From positions 73,431 to 127,287 of the forward strand of contig PDIP01000063.1 of the NCBI GenBank assembly GCA_002811645.1: a stretch of DNA of 53,857 bases, in the 5' to 3' direction. Position numbers and translations under genes: made by a program. A model generated the notes under the pieces. The model saw only the letters and a program-made list of their open reading frames with translations. It was not told the origin of the DNA and searched no databases. Positions 41,603 through 53,700 of this stretch are shown piece after piece. Every line of letters starts with the position of its first letter. The first letter of the stretch is position 1. The stretch is from Corallochytrium limacisporum. Lineage: Eukaryota > Opisthokonta.

Positions 41603-43840
41603 ATGCCAGCGCCGGAGGAGCAAGGGTCTGTGTTCGGGGCCAGCCGTCCAGGGCCGTTCAGTGAGGGCGCTTTTGCTGTGCAGAAGTCAAGTGCCTCGCT
41701 GTGGCAGAGCCAATGGAAACGAGAAAACCGTGACCGGAATCAGACGCAGAAGTTGCCTGAGGGAGACGATGCCGGTGGTGACAATGACTATGACGAAGTA
41801 ATCTATGACGCAGCACACAGCAGACAGCAAGCTCGTGACTCTGTAATTTTTGCCATAGAAGTGCGACAAAACATGTTCGGGGGAGATGCACAAGACTCCG
41901 ACGTGATCAAGACAGAGGAAGATTTCCGGCATTTTGACGAACGTGTCGCGAATGACATCAAAGATGAAGAAGATGGACGCATGCTTGTTCAAAATCTCTT
42001 GGACACATTTCTTCCATACAACATAGCTATGCAATGCGTCTGCAATTTACTTGAACAGAAAATTGCTAGCGGCAACAAGGACCAAGTTTCGGTTGTATTC
42101 TTCGGCACAAAAGTAGCGAAGAATGCAATTGACGCCCCGGGTATTTTTGTCGTCAATTCTCTAACACAGCCCGGAGCGGAGACTATGCGCACTTTCAGGG
42201 ATCTGCGGTCTATTCCTCGATCTGCTTTTAATGAACAATACGGGATTTCGGATGAACCGGTCGATATGGAGTCACTTCTATGGATTTGTAGCAATTTGTT
42301 CCAGGAGTCTGGAGTGAAGGTGGGCCTCAAGCGTGTCATTGTTATCACCAACAATGACGATCCCTTATGTGGCGATGTGAGCAAACTTAAGGGAGCAGAG
42401 ACCCGCGCTCGGGATTTGCATGACCGGCAGGCAGAAGTCAATGTTGTGTCCTTAGCTCCGGCAAATGAATTCGATGGTTCGAAGTTTTACAACAAGATCA
42501 CCACTACATCATTTGTGAACAACCAGAGTACAGCAGGAGAGGATGAGCAAGATGCGCTTCTGGGTCATGGCGCATCGGAAAACAGAGTGTTGATGCTGCG
42601 GTCGGTGAAAACGCTGAAAGAACTGACTGCGAAGGTTAACGATCGCACTGTTCGAAAACGTGCCCTAACCCGCTTGCCATTCCGCATGGGTTTTGGTGCT
42701 GAGTTTGGAGTGGCCCTGTACAAGTTAGTCACGGAGAAAGGTACAGCGTCAAGCAAGATCAACTACATTTGGCTTACCAAAAAGGACGAGAAACCAGTCC
42801 AGGCCCGCACCCGCTGGCTGGACAAAGAAACTGGTATGCTGCTGAAAGACTTCGATATGAGGTATACTCTCAAGTACGGAGGAGAGCTGGCCACCTTCTC
42901 TCGTGAGGAAGTCCAGCGCATGAAGCGCATCGCACCACCTGGATTACAGCTCATGGGATTCAAACCCGTCGACCGTCTGGCTCTCCACCACAACGTGAAG
43001 TCCGGATATTTCTTGTATCCAGATGAATCTGTGCTCTTGGGGTCAACGACGGCCTTCCTGGCGTTACACGCCAGTATGCTGAAGAAATCCGTGATGGGTG
43101 TGTGTCTCTTTGTGCCTCGGTGGACTGGGGTGCCCCGCTTCGTGGCCCTAGTTCCACAGCAAGAAGTCCGCAACGAGAATGGCAACCAGGAGATGCCACC
43201 TGGCTTCCACATCATTCAGATGCCCTACGCCGATGACATTCGGGATTTGAAGCTCGAGGTTGTACATGAAGATAAGATGCCGCAGGTCCAGAAGGCCACG
43301 AGTATGGCCCGCGATATCATCAAGAGCGTCCAGATGAGAGAATGGATACCAACATATGATCCCGTAATTCGCAAGCATTTCGCGCATGTCCAGGCCCAGG
43401 CGCTGCAACTCGATGAGCTCGAGTGGGAGGATCTCAAGGACGACGGTACTCTCCCTAACGTAGACTGCTTGGACGCTCGCGCGGGTGAGATCGTGCAGGA
43501 ATTCATGGAAGTGTGTGGTTTGGATGACATGTCGGTGAATGGAGTGAACAAAGCGAAGACAGTCACGCCAGACTCCGCTCGAGTCAAGCGTAAAAGCAAC
43601 CCTGATGCCATGAGAAGTAATGACGGTGGAACCGAGCTTGTGAATCTGATCCAGTCCAATTCTCTCAGCGGCTTAACTGTCCCTAAGCTAAAGGCGGCAC
43701 TGGACGATCTCCACATCAATTACGACCCAAGGGCCAAGAAGGCCACGCTGATTGCCACTCTCACACGTGCGTATGAGGCTGGCGAGATAGACCCCAACGC
43801 TAAGGACATGAAGCGTATAAAGACTGAGAGTCAACAATAA
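41603..43840 (+). CDS. XRCC6: Ku70, DNA-end binding subunit of the Ku heterodimer
   Basis: With Ku80 it forms the ring that binds DNA double-strand ends in non-homologous end joining. The 745-residue product is somewhat longer than human Ku70 (609). Residues about 75-290 form the von Willebrand-like domain, beginning RDSVIFAIEVRQNMF. The core barrel contains AEFGVALYKLVTEKG and the strongly conserved LQLMGFKPVDRLALHH, GYFLYPDESVLLGSTT and RFVALVPQQEV segments. A C-terminal SAP domain (about 690-735; LSGLTVPKLKAALDDLHI, then KKATLIATLTRAYE) is characteristic of Ku70 and distinguishes it from Ku80. The TAA stop lies inside an AATAAA (43836-43841), with a second AATAAA right after. No introns. 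The partner Ku80 is not in this window. Confidence 0.96.
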   Translation: MPAPEEQGSVFGASRPGPFSEGAFAVQKSSASLWQSQWKRENRDRNQTQKLPEGDDAGGDNDYDEVIYDAAHSRQQARDSVIFAIEVRQNMFGGDAQDSDVIKTEEDFRHFDERVANDIKDEEDGRMLVQNLLDTFLPYNIAMQCVCNLLEQKIASGNKDQVSVVFFGTKVAKNAIDAPGIFVVNSLTQPGAETMRTFRDLRSIPRSAFNEQYGISDEPVDMESLLWICSNLFQESGVKVGLKRVIVITNNDDPLCGDVSKLKGAETRARDLHDRQAEVNVVSLAPANEFDGSKFYNKITTTSFVNNQSTAGEDEQDALLGHGASENRVLMLRSVKTLKELTAKVNDRTVRKRALTRLPFRMGFGAEFGVALYKLVTEKGTASSKINYIWLTKKDEKPVQARTRWLDKETGMLLKDFDMRYTLKYGGELATFSREEVQRMKRIAPPGLQLMGFKPVDRLALHHNVKSGYFLYPDESVLLGSTTAFLALHASMLKKSVMGVCLFVPRWTGVPRFVALVPQQEVRNENGNQEMPPGFHIIQMPYADDIRDLKLEVVHEDKMPQVQKATSMARDIIKSVQMREWIPTYDPVIRKHFAHVQAQALQLDELEWEDLKDDGTLPNVDCLDARAGEIVQEFMEVCGLDDMSVNGVNKAKTVTPDSARVKRKSNPDAMRSNDGGTELVNLIQSNSLSGLTVPKLKAALDDLHINYDPRAKKATLIATLTRAYEAGEIDPNAKDMKRIKTESQQ

Positions 43841-44404
43841 AAATAAAACGGTAATGCTTACTGTGACTGCCTTTGCAAATGACAGGAACGGAAAATTTCG
43901 GCCTGCTCTGCGCCCCAACGCTACCCGCCTTCGCGTCCGCCGACGGCCTCTGGGGCCTACACGGCATTTAGGGGAGGGGAGTCCCCTTTTTTGGCGCGAG
44001 ATAGACAAACCAAAGGCTGCGAGGAAGGAAACCAGGAGGTTGGGGAGGGTCTCACAAGCCGCTCCCGGGCGCAGCGAGGGGGGGTCCACAGGCTCGGGCC
44101 CCGGCGGAGTGCTCTTCTCAGCCGTGGCGGTCGTGGCGACGTGGAGAGCGTAGTCCGAACGCCTGGGGGCAAATTTTCACCATTGATCACCGGTGTTGCC
44201 TGGTATTTCTAGTGTGGATGCTTTCATGTCATTGTTCAAAGTACGCGTGCCTATGTACCCTTACTGTTGAAAAGAGCTTCCACATGTTCGAACCAAGGCA
44301 GAACAGTGGACCATCCACACTCGAACACTTAAGCGCGATGGTGAGCAAGTAATTCTTCCAAGAGATGGGTTCTAATCACTGCGAAGAAGACATTTAGAAC
44401 AACG
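43841..44404. other. Spacer between Ku70 and the con80 protein
   Basis: A 564-base interval on the plus-strand side of both genes. It begins with AATAAA-like sequence (Ku70 3' end), then a G/C-rich block (43900-44150) and an AT-richer leader. It probably contains the promoter of the con80 gene. Confidence 0.5.
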
Positions 44405-45808
44405 ATGGAGGCACCTGATAATAGTAATTTCGGACCCAATTTGGCCCGAGCCCGCAAAATGGCTGACTACAAAGGGCAGATGACCAGCATATTGACCGGC
44501 GGACTTGATTCTACTACCCCGCCCTCTCAACCGACGGGTGGTCGGAGACTGGTGCCGACGGATAACGTTGCAAGCAATCCGATCACTCCTATGGGCACAA
44601 CGCCGTCGGAACCACCGCGATATGGTCGGCCCTCGCACGATTCTGCGTTGCGCAGTGTCGAAGAACGACGGGCAGAGCAACGGCAGCAACAGGCGAGGAC
44701 GGGGCCCGACGCGTCTCACTTTCATTCGGCATCACCATTGCACTATGGGTCTGATTCAGGATACAATGTATCGACGCCAGCACTGGCACAACCAGTAGCA
44801 CCGTTGGCTTCAGTGGATGCGTCGAAGAAGCCACTGGAACCCTGGGAACGAGAGCTCATGGCCGCGCAACGAGCGTACGAACTAGGCGGAAAGCCGCAGG
44901 ACCACCTCGCTCAAATCAACGCAGAGCAAATGGTCATGAAACGCGGAAACTTATCCAGTGTTCTGCCATCGGGCAATAGTAATCCGCGGAAGATTCTACA
45001 GTATGGCAGTCCGGCCTATGTCAAGACCATTGAACAATCAGAGACCAAGGAGAAATCTTTCTATGGCAAGCGGAAGAATATTGTCGACGTCGGCTCTGGG
45101 GACGTTGCTTCCGCGCTGTTGGGCCCAGCAGGGATAGATGTATTGAAGGTGTCCGGCATCGGAAGCAATAAGGAACGGTCATCGACAAAGGGAGGATCCG
45201 AAACTGCTGCTCCCAAAACTCCAATCGATGCGAAGGGCAAGAAAGTGCCCAAAGCCGGGTCACGTACCGGTAGCAGTGCGCGCGACCTTGAGGACGAGAA
45301 CACACCGCCGACACTGGAGGATCTGATTCGAGCCGGTGGTGCCATGCAAGAGATCTTCCAGGTCCGCCTCCTGCGCATGCGAGCGGCCAAGTCGCTTATC
45401 GGCAAAGGGATTCCGCAAATGATCACCTATCTGCAACATATGAACGACGAAAGTCTGATCCGGGATGTCATGCCACACTTGTGCCAATACCCCGGGTTGT
45501 CCACTGCTGATGTGGCTGATATCCTGGAAATGATTGGGCAGTTGCTGCGGAGCAAATATGAGGACTATCTGATAACCGGCCTGGATGCCATTCCCCATGT
45601 CATGCGAACCTGGCGTAGAGATGAGCTGGCCTCGTCGACCTACAAGAAAGGGTCCATGGGAGAGGACCTGAACGTGACCGCGAACCATGACCGGGTCACT
45701 CACATTATTCATATCGTCAACAATCAGGTCACACAGATTATGACTTCACGCGATGGATTGGTCGCAACCCGTGCACGTCGGGCGTTGGAAAGTATGCACG
45801 CCCCGTGA
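44405..45808 (+). CDS. Katanin con80-domain protein (KATNBL1-like)
   Basis: The con80 domain is the C-terminal part of the katanin p80 regulatory subunit that binds the p60 microtubule-severing ATPase. KATNBL1 is an animal protein with this domain but no WD40 propeller. This 467-residue protein also lacks WD40 repeats. Its first 300 residues are disordered and rich in Ser, Pro and Gly. The last 150 residues carry the con80 pattern: VRLLRMRAAKSLIGKGI, then ITYLQHMNDESLIRDVM, and finally LLRSKYEDYLITGLDAI followed by a helix with TWRRDEL. The SKYEDY core is a signature of this family. The start is the first ATG; stop TGA; no introns. A role in microtubule severing is inferred from the domain. 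Confidence 0.75.
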   Translation: MEAPDNSNFGPNLARARKMADYKGQMTSILTGGLDSTTPPSQPTGGRRLVPTDNVASNPITPMGTTPSEPPRYGRPSHDSALRSVEERRAEQRQQQARTGPDASHFHSASPLHYGSDSGYNVSTPALAQPVAPLASVDASKKPLEPWERELMAAQRAYELGGKPQDHLAQINAEQMVMKRGNLSSVLPSGNSNPRKILQYGSPAYVKTIEQSETKEKSFYGKRKNIVDVGSGDVASALLGPAGIDVLKVSGIGSNKERSSTKGGSETAAPKTPIDAKGKKVPKAGSRTGSSARDLEDENTPPTLEDLIRAGGAMQEIFQVRLLRMRAAKSLIGKGIPQMITYLQHMNDESLIRDVMPHLCQYPGLSTADVADILEMIGQLLRSKYEDYLITGLDAIPHVMRTWRRDELASSTYKKGSMGEDLNVTANHDRVTHIIHIVNNQVTQIMTSRDGLVATRARRALESMHAP

Positions 45809-45943
45809 ATCAGAAACGCCGGTTCGGTATTTGATTGACATGACCTTTAGACATAGCAAGCTCTACTTTATTGTATACACTCGTACATGATACCAAGAAC
45901 TATCCTCTCATTGAACTTTCTTGAATTTCACAGATGGTTGAAA
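45809..45943. other. Convergent intergenic spacer
   Basis: A 135-base AT-rich gap between two facing stop codons; both 3' ends must lie here or overlap. Confidence 0.6.
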
Positions 45944-47764
45944 TCACTCAACGCCTTCCATGTTAGGACCGTCGCCGAAGCTGCCAATGCCGCTGCCAGC
46001 GCTATCGTGCATTTCATCAGGGTTTTCATCGTCATTGTCTTCGTCCACATCTCGGTCCTGCAGCGGCACGTACTCGCCACGGGTGGTGTCATTGCGATCA
46101 TCCCCATGGCTACTGACCTGGGACCGTCGGTTACGATGCCTCACGGAGGCCAAGGCATGATCAATCACACCCTTACCCTGCCACAACAGCCTCCATTGTC
46201 CTCGCAAGACTGCCACCGCCATCATGGAGCCGATCGTACCTGGCAAGAGGTAGATTAGGGCCGGTTGCGGGTGATGGAAGACTGTCAGTACGATGAAGGT
46301 CATACCCAGACCGAGTACATAGCCCAGGGTCGTGACCGCGAGATATATCGGCCACGGTTCCTGTCGTGTGCCTGCGTTCCTACGCTGCGACGCGAGCCAG
46401 CGATCGAAGCGATATCCGAGCGCGACCACAAGTCCCGGTACAATAACGTCGCCGTATCCGAGCATGGATGGTGCAGATCCGCATGGGGCCCATGGATCAT
46501 TGAAGCGGGGTATTGTGAATATCACAGGCATGGTCTCGCCACCACCGTGGTGACCAGCAGCCACGCCCACCATGACGCTTGTGCCGCTCTTGGTCAAGTA
46601 GGGAGTGATGAAAACAAAGAAAGTGTCGTACATGAAGAAGCACAATCCGAGGACTGAGGCAACCTTCAAATTTCCCAAATGTACACTCCGCAGCAACGTA
46701 ACCACAAAGCAAAAGCCGAGAAAGTTTCGAAGCCACCAAATCCATTCATCCTTACGGTAAATCAACCACACCGTTGCCACGGCCCAAGATATTGCGAAGA
46801 GTACCAGACTCTTTCGGCTGACCTCGCCAAAGAACGGTATCGGAGTCGGGTACATGCCAGTGACTGGGATGTATCGTCTCAACGCAGCGAAAGTATAGAA
46901 GAAGCCCTGGATACTGCCCAGATAAAAGGCTAGAAGTACCAGATAGATCAGGTCCGAGTAAAACCAGTACATCAACGTCAAAAAAGCCGAGCTGAACGCC
47001 ACAGCTGCGGCAATCTTGGCAGCATCGCTCCATTTTCCTGAGCCTTTGCTGGTGTTGATACCGTCTTCACCTTGGTTGTGGTCGGATCCTGTGGTAGACG
47101 ATACGTGTGCTTGCTCTTCTAAGTCCAGTGGGCTCAAATTGCTCCACACGGCGCCTACAAACATGGTGACAATAGCCACGATGAAGAGCACCACCATGGA
47201 CCAGTCCCAAACCGGATCTTCCGGGACATAAATGGCTATCCGTTCGCCATTTTGAACAGTATCTTTTATGTCGAAACCCACAACAACTATTGGAATATTG
47301 ATCTCATCATAGGCCGTTTCATTGTCCGCTGCAGGCGTAAAGAAATAGGAGACATTGCTGAACACCACGAGCCCAGAGTGAGTGACTTCAGTGGGGATGT
47401 TCTTTGCTTTCTCTACAAAACTGCAATTGCCCCGCGTGCTGAGCACAAACTCCCCTGGTTGGAAGTCGTCAGCGTTCTCGAAACCGTCCGCCTGCCGCTT
47501 GCCATTGTTCACATTTGGCTGCTCTTCGTTGAGTTCCGTGCTGTTGTTCGGGATGTGATTCGAGTCGTAGTTGCAGGCATTCCTTGGCTCAGCCCACCGC
47601 ACTGCATGGTAGTCCGGGGCAGTTGGTAAGAGTGAAAACCGCGGATTGTACGCAACACAGTGTATCCGAGGCTTCTTCTCCTCTTTGAGCAGAGCTAGCT
47701 CTGCCGAGGCCCCACTCGCTAGTCCCAGGAGTACCACGAGTAGAGCGAAGAGAGTCCTTGGCAT
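45944..47764 (-). CDS. Signal peptide peptidase-like intramembrane aspartic protease (SPPL2 type)
   Basis: SPPL2 proteases cut type II membrane proteins inside the bilayer in endosomes, lysosomes and the secretory pathway. The 606-residue product begins with a cleavable signal peptide (hydrophobic LLVVLLGLASGASA before residue 21). A lumenal protease-associated (PA) domain with NCS and possible N-glycosylation sites spans about 35-180, as in SPPL2 but not in SPP. About nine hydrophobic segments follow. The catalytic motifs are all present: YDTFF (379-383, first Asp), LGYGDVIVPG (GxGD, second Asp at 439) and QPAL (500-503). The acidic C-terminal tail of about 60 residues is cytosolic. Start is the first ATG; stop TGA; no introns. 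Confidence 0.93.
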   Translation of the reverse strand: MPRTLFALLVVLLGLASGASAELALLKEEKKPRIHCVAYNPRFSLLPTAPDYHAVRWAEPRNACNYDSNHIPNNSTELNEEQPNVNNGKRQADGFENADDFQPGEFVLSTRGNCSFVEKAKNIPTEVTHSGLVVFSNVSYFFTPAADNETAYDEINIPIVVVGFDIKDTVQNGERIAIYVPEDPVWDWSMVVLFIVAIVTMFVGAVWSNLSPLDLEEQAHVSSTTGSDHNQGEDGINTSKGSGKWSDAAKIAAAVAFSSAFLTLMYWFYSDLIYLVLLAFYLGSIQGFFYTFAALRRYIPVTGMYPTPIPFFGEVSRKSLVLFAISWAVATVWLIYRKDEWIWWLRNFLGFCFVVTLLRSVHLGNLKVASVLGLCFFMYDTFFVFITPYLTKSGTSVMVGVAAGHHGGGETMPVIFTIPRFNDPWAPCGSAPSMLGYGDVIVPGLVVALGYRFDRWLASQRRNAGTRQEPWPIYLAVTTLGYVLGLGMTFIVLTVFHHPQPALIYLLPGTIGSMMAVAVLRGQWRLLWQGKGVIDHALASVRHRNRRSQVSSHGDDRNDTTRGEYVPLQDRDVDEDNDDENPDEMHDSAGSGIGSFGDGPNMEGVE

Positions 47765-50700
47765 GTTGATGTACTATCTGACTATGTGAACATACGAATT
47801 TGTTTTTTCTTAATGTTTACTCTTCTTTAACGTTATCCTTGTGACCAAGACCATGTCATGTTTCCCACTGCATTTACTCACATTGGTTCAAATGAACCAC
47901 GGTTTCTCGACATGGGTTAAATGCTTGCACGCAAGACCTCTCACAGCGCGGGCCACCTGCGTATCAGAGATGCTTGCCCAAAGTACCTTTGCAGTAAACA
48001 TGGTCATGTACCCGATATCAAATGGGGTCTAGAACCTCGATAGAATGCTCGTAGCCTGTTCAGACATACGAATCCTTGGGCCTGTTCGCTAAAACCGCTG
48101 AAACCCCCGGAGATTGTGTGCTCCTCCTTTCACCCGTATTCATCCATTTCCCTTTTGCCTCAACATAGTTACAGGAAAGTGGAGGAGCACAATTGGCCAG
48201 TTCTGAAATCCTAGACATTTTGACCACAGTGTCACTATTAAATCACTACCGATCACACCTGCGCCTCGTTTGTGAGGGGGGGCCCTCACGGGGTCTCTTC
48301 TGCGTGCCCGAATTGTTGCCACCACTCCATTTCCCGTTCGCACGGGGTTATCATTGTCCTATATACTTCACCGACTCTCATGTCGGATTGCGGGGACACC
48401 GGGGAAGGGGGGGGGGGGCCGGACGGATAAGAGTTGGGAACAAGAGAGCGAACGAACAGACGCAGCCCGGAGTTGATTCGTATAATCAATTTCTTAATGC
48501 ATTTGATTTTGAAATATATTTATAAACCCGAATATGCAAAGCAGATTTTTTTGGGTCGCCATTTGGGCAGCGCTCTCTGAATGGGGGTCATGCTGGAAGC
48601 TCCCTGATCCCTGTCAAGTTCACTCATATCAATATGCGCACAGGATACGAAAATATTGAGCAGTCCACCTGGCCATCCAAAGCAACACACTTATACATCA
48701 GGAGCAGTACACCTCAACTTCTCTCTGGCTGGTCTTGAAGACTCTGCGAGCAACACAACCGAGAATTGTTGGTCGGCTTTGAACATGTATTGCTGCTTGC
48801 TTCTTGCTTCTTGCTAGAGCGGGCTTTTGCAGTTGGTGAATCGATCACTGTGTGCGGCATCATACCCCTTTCTGGGTCTACCGCGGTAATCTCTGCGTAA
48901 TTCTAGTGATTTGGTCTTTGGAAAACACATGGCATGAACAGCTAAATATAAAGTGCAACGACGTAAAGGTTGCGGTGGTTCCAACAGCGCAGAGATTAGA
49001 AAAAGTTCCTCCGCATTTGGACTGGGTTTAGAGCGGGTTTGAGGTCATAGTCATCACCACTCCTTCGAATATGCGGCGTTTTACTGTTAAATAGAGGTGT
49101 GAATACTTCGCTCGGGTAACCCTTTGTTCGCCCGCGAGTTTTTATGGGAGGTCTGGGTTGCGTGTGTGACGTTGGAATGTCCCATAAAAAGACGTGGAGG
49201 CCGAGTCGGAATTTCAACAACGGTGTGTTTCGACCTCGTGAGTCCGTCTCATCCACTCCGGATACATAGTAAACCTATGACGTTCCGAAACCTCTCCTTT
49301 TCTTCGGTGTTTTGGTTTCTTCTCTAGCGTTTTTTCTTTATCTCATTCACGCCGGCATTCTATGATCGAAAAAAATAAGAAAGACTTGCGCCGAATGTGG
49401 AGAGGCATCGAGAAGTGGTCGGTTTGTCGGTCACTGCCATCATCTGCTGTAGTCGTGCCCATCTCTGCCTGTGACTCTTGCAGCCATACTTTACGTAACC
49501 TGCATCATGGACCGTACCTACCACCCACAATACACATCGGGGTACTCTGAAAGAACACCACTGCACAGGCTAGCACGTACTCTAATCTCTATAAACCATC
49601 TAGCACCAATCACCATCGACTGCCATTGCGCAGCACGCAAAGAGGACATCTTAAACCGGGCCCTCGCACAAACAAAGAGGGTAATTAGTGTCAATGATTG
49701 ATAGGAGCAGAATCCCATGATGATGCCCATGATCGCATTCTGCATCGCTACTGCAATTCTCCGTCTCTTGGATGCTTGGTCGTAGATGAATTGAGCACGA
49801 ATTTCTGATCGTTGACCAGAGATGTCGTTGCTCCCCGAATTGGGGTCACCAACCGTCGGTATCAACACCCTTGACGTGAAAATGGCTCCCGATCTGGTTT
49901 CCATTTGGGCAATAGTTTTCTACTATTCCTTCGGTCACATGCTGTCCGTAGGGTCTCCTCATTTGAAACATTCATGGAGACAAGTAACCTTGTACATCTC
50001 GACTAGAAGGTCGATACAACGAAAACAACAGAGACCCCGCACGAGATGCATCCTACAACCGCGCAACATCCGAGAACCCAGATAAGGTTGTATAGTGCTG
50101 CAAGGATGGCAAGTGGGTTTCGTATATGAAGTATTGACATGGTAAAACCGACTGCTGACTTTCGATGCCCACTTTCTCTTGGCCGGCCCCCGTGCTTCCT
50201 CCGTGCGGTAAGTTGATGTATTGCGAAACGTTCGCTATGCTGCAATCTTTTGGTTTGTTTGTTCGGATTCCCCTATTCGATGTCCCGGTATCCCTGCAGG
50301 ATGAGGCGACTCCGTTAATATCCATGCACCGGCCGGGCAAACATTCCCTTCATCAAGTATTCAACCATCGCGCGCATCCACCAAACGGACAGTGCACATT
50401 ACGAAATGTACAGGTTGCGAAATCGGGACAATCCACATGGAGGAGAGAGCTCAGCTCCAAACAGAACGGGGACTGCGCAGACATGTACCAAATCCCTAAC
50501 GCAACATGGTACCCAAACACTGACGATAAGTTTAGGTTTGACCAAGACCTGCACGATGAGTGTTCTAGGATATGGTCCGGGCAGAAGATAGACCAGTTCA
50601 AAGTCGACGTCAAACGTTGACCCACTGGATTGCTGTTGCCGCTACTTCCTCTACGCCGTCTAGAGCGCAGCGTCGAGAACAACGACCGCCTATAACAAAA

Positions 50701-53700
50701 GGAAGATCCTGCAATCGTAGACTCATCAATTGCATCGTCGGAGCTTCCGGAAAGGTAACCGTACGACTAGTCGATGGCTTCGCGTGATGGATGCCTGCCC
50801 TCTGACCTCCACCCAGTGGGTTTCTTGATCATTGCGGAAATTCTATGGTACTTGCGACGTCTCGCCGGCTGTGTGTTTTTCAAAGTTCTTTTGTGGGTAG
50901 CTTGGGTGCCCGCCACGTTTCCTCACCGCACTACGTCTGCCAAAGTTCCAGTTACCTTCGTTTCTCTCCGTCTCTCTCTCTCTCTCTCTGTCTCGCTTTG
51001 TGCCTGTGTTCGTGTGTTTACCAGTCTCGAGTCTCTCCTGTTCTCGTATCCAGCGCAAGAAACATGTACTGCAACCTACAGTGTGGGAAGAGTTCTTTCT
51101 GTTGTTCACAACAAGCACCATGCTCACAGTACTTGTATGGGTCTCACTATGTCGCAATCGGCACGGTGAACACCCTATTTTTTGAACCTTCTTACGTTTT
51201 GTGTAGGATTTCGCGCTCCCCACATGTGCCGAAGTAATGTCCAACTTACACACACTGACGTAGTTTGGGATAGCAGAATAGTGCAATCTCATACTGAATG
51301 TATAAGTCCGGAGTGGGCAAAGGAAAAAGGCAAAACAACCGAAAATTGGATCTCCTCTTTTTCCCAATCTTTAACAGCGGAGAGATGGATTTCTAACTTT
51401 CTCATCAATTGGCTCCACATTTGCCCTTTAGCGGTGCAGCGCGCTCGTTTCAGTGGATGACTTGCAGGTGGATCCCGATCGTTTTGGCTGCCCTGCGTGA
51501 AACTCTCGGGATGGCCACTCCGCGATGCTTGAAGCCCCCCTAGGAGACTAGGTCCATGTGGGCAGCTGCCGCGCTTAGCGGCGCGGTCCTCCTCTTCACA
51601 TTCCGAAGGCACCTCACTCAGTTGCTGCCGTGTGTTGCGGTGCACGCGTGTGGCGGGTGAATACCGGATTATGTACGGAAAGGATGCATACGGCAGCTGA
51701 TTGGCACGCGAGTTCCGTATGGATCTCTGCGGTGTCCCGGAATCTCCGTTTCGGTTCGTTTGCACGTCAAAGTCAACAAGCAGGACCGTTACATACACAC
51801 AGTGCACCGGACCCATACCAAATCGAAGTCCGTGCCGCCCTCGTCCTTCTGTCTCGTTCCGGTGTACTGGAGTTGGCATGGCTTGGGCATGCACAGGTGA
51901 CACACTGAAACATCGGAGTATCAGGTAAGAGTTAGCAATACATACACAGCAAGAAAAGAGAAATTGTTTGACGCTCTCAGGCGATACATGGTCCCAATAC
52001 CGGAGAAGGCCTGTCAATGATGTCCTTCACTATTCGCCGGCAACGAGTCACCCATTCGGCCGGCTTTGATTTCCGAAAACCCACACACTTCCTATGAGTC
52101 AGTGACTTTCTCCATTGATAATTCAACCCCCAGACAATTTTTCTCCAAACACAGTCGGCGCCGTCAAATCTCCGAGGGAGTGCCCGAGTGGGTGCAACCC
52201 GAGTTGGAACAGTTCCAGCGAGCTTTCTCTGCGTAGGCGGTGCGAGTATGTCTCGCGGGTGAATGCTTATGGCAGTGCTGAATACTGAAAACGGAAAACA
52301 GCTGAGGAAGGGTTGACATCGGGAGTGGTTTTCTTTTTCTTCGGGTCCGGTGTGGCATGCCGGGCTTTCACATATTTCGGTTCGTTCCATTTGATGCCCA
52401 TGCGTATCATTGACGAGTATCATGACCATTGAATTCCTTCTATACATAAACAATGGTCTCGGGTACGATGTGATGAAATGAGCCAGTAATTGAGAACCTT
52501 CTTTTTAGAGGCAAACTCAAAACTTGAAAATTTGGGGGCACAACATGCCCATACTTACTATGTCACGCGGAAAAGACACACACTTGGCCCGTTCGAAACT
52601 GGGCCCCAGCATTCGCTGTCAGACACTTTGGCTTTTTTCTCCTTGGGCACACACTGCAGTGCCACCGGCGTGCCATTTTCGTGTTCTATTTTCAGCCACA
52701 CTGCTTGTGCTAAGCAAGCAGTAAGTAGGTGTTAATGATTATTGTGTTTTGAGTGCTTCACGCGAGTAATGGGGTTGTCCGGATCGGGTTTCCCTAACAG
52801 TCGTTCAAGCCCATGGATGTCACTGAAAGCGATCAAACCTGCGAACGAAAGATCGCCGTGTGGTGATATAGTTCACTCATCCAAAACAAACAGGAGCAGA
52901 AGATCATTATATGCGCATCAGACTTGCAGCATCCTGTCTGCCATCTCGTCGGCGTGTATATTGAAGTAAACGCGACTTCTAGTCTCCATGTGAACCCACA
53001 CTCAGACGACAACAGTCGGATCGACCGCTGTCGGTCATCACTCCGTTGGTATTTTGTGTTTCATTACAGGGTCCTCAGTTGCCCCACTAGTACACGTTTT
53101 GTTGCCCAGAGAAGAAATAGAGGTACTTCAGAATGCCTACCGTACCCATAGTAAATCCCGACAGCGACCGCAAACGTTTTCATCCTCCGTTGTGGTCGTC
53201 TGGTACCGTGCAAAGTGTGCGTTTCATTCCAAAAAAAAAAATTGAAAATAGTGTCCTTGATCCCTGCAGGTCATCACACTGCCTCTTTTCTTCTGGGGTG
53301 CATGTGACGATGATGCCGGCTCAGCGGCATGTCCTGCCCGCGATACGCTTTGTTTGGCCTGCCTTTGTCCCTTTACGGTTTTCTGCTATACTTCACCGGA
53401 CGGGATCCGACGGCCCACCATCAATCAGCACAGTCCGTACATGATTTTTTGTTTCAAACCTCCCATTTTCGCCGCCCAACTCAGGCGTCGCCACTAGACA
53501 ACGGCACCCACGGTGTAGTTCAGACACAATACCTCTAATACCTCTCGCGGGCGGTAGGCAACCCACCCCAGATATCTTGGTACTAAAAAGATGTATGTCT
53601 ACGAGCATACATACACGAACCAGGGCAGGCTGACGAAGATAGACCAGTCCATCTCATCGTCCACTGATGATGCAGCTCTGGGGACCTAAACAGCCAAAGG

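Noticed and set aside
49518-49904. Minus-strand frame beginning METRSG, reminiscent of some retrotransposon gag starts
   Set aside because: No nucleocapsid finger, protease or polymerase motif follows and no terminal repeats were seen.
50165-50620. Plus-strand ATG frame of 151 codons
   Set aside because: No recognisable domain, and other frames in the same 6 kb are equally long; likely chance.
51289-52017. Minus-strand open frame of 242 codons
   Set aside because: The frame begins with a non-ATG codon, its composition is not protein-like (Cys, Arg and His scattered), and there is no motif or neighbour support.
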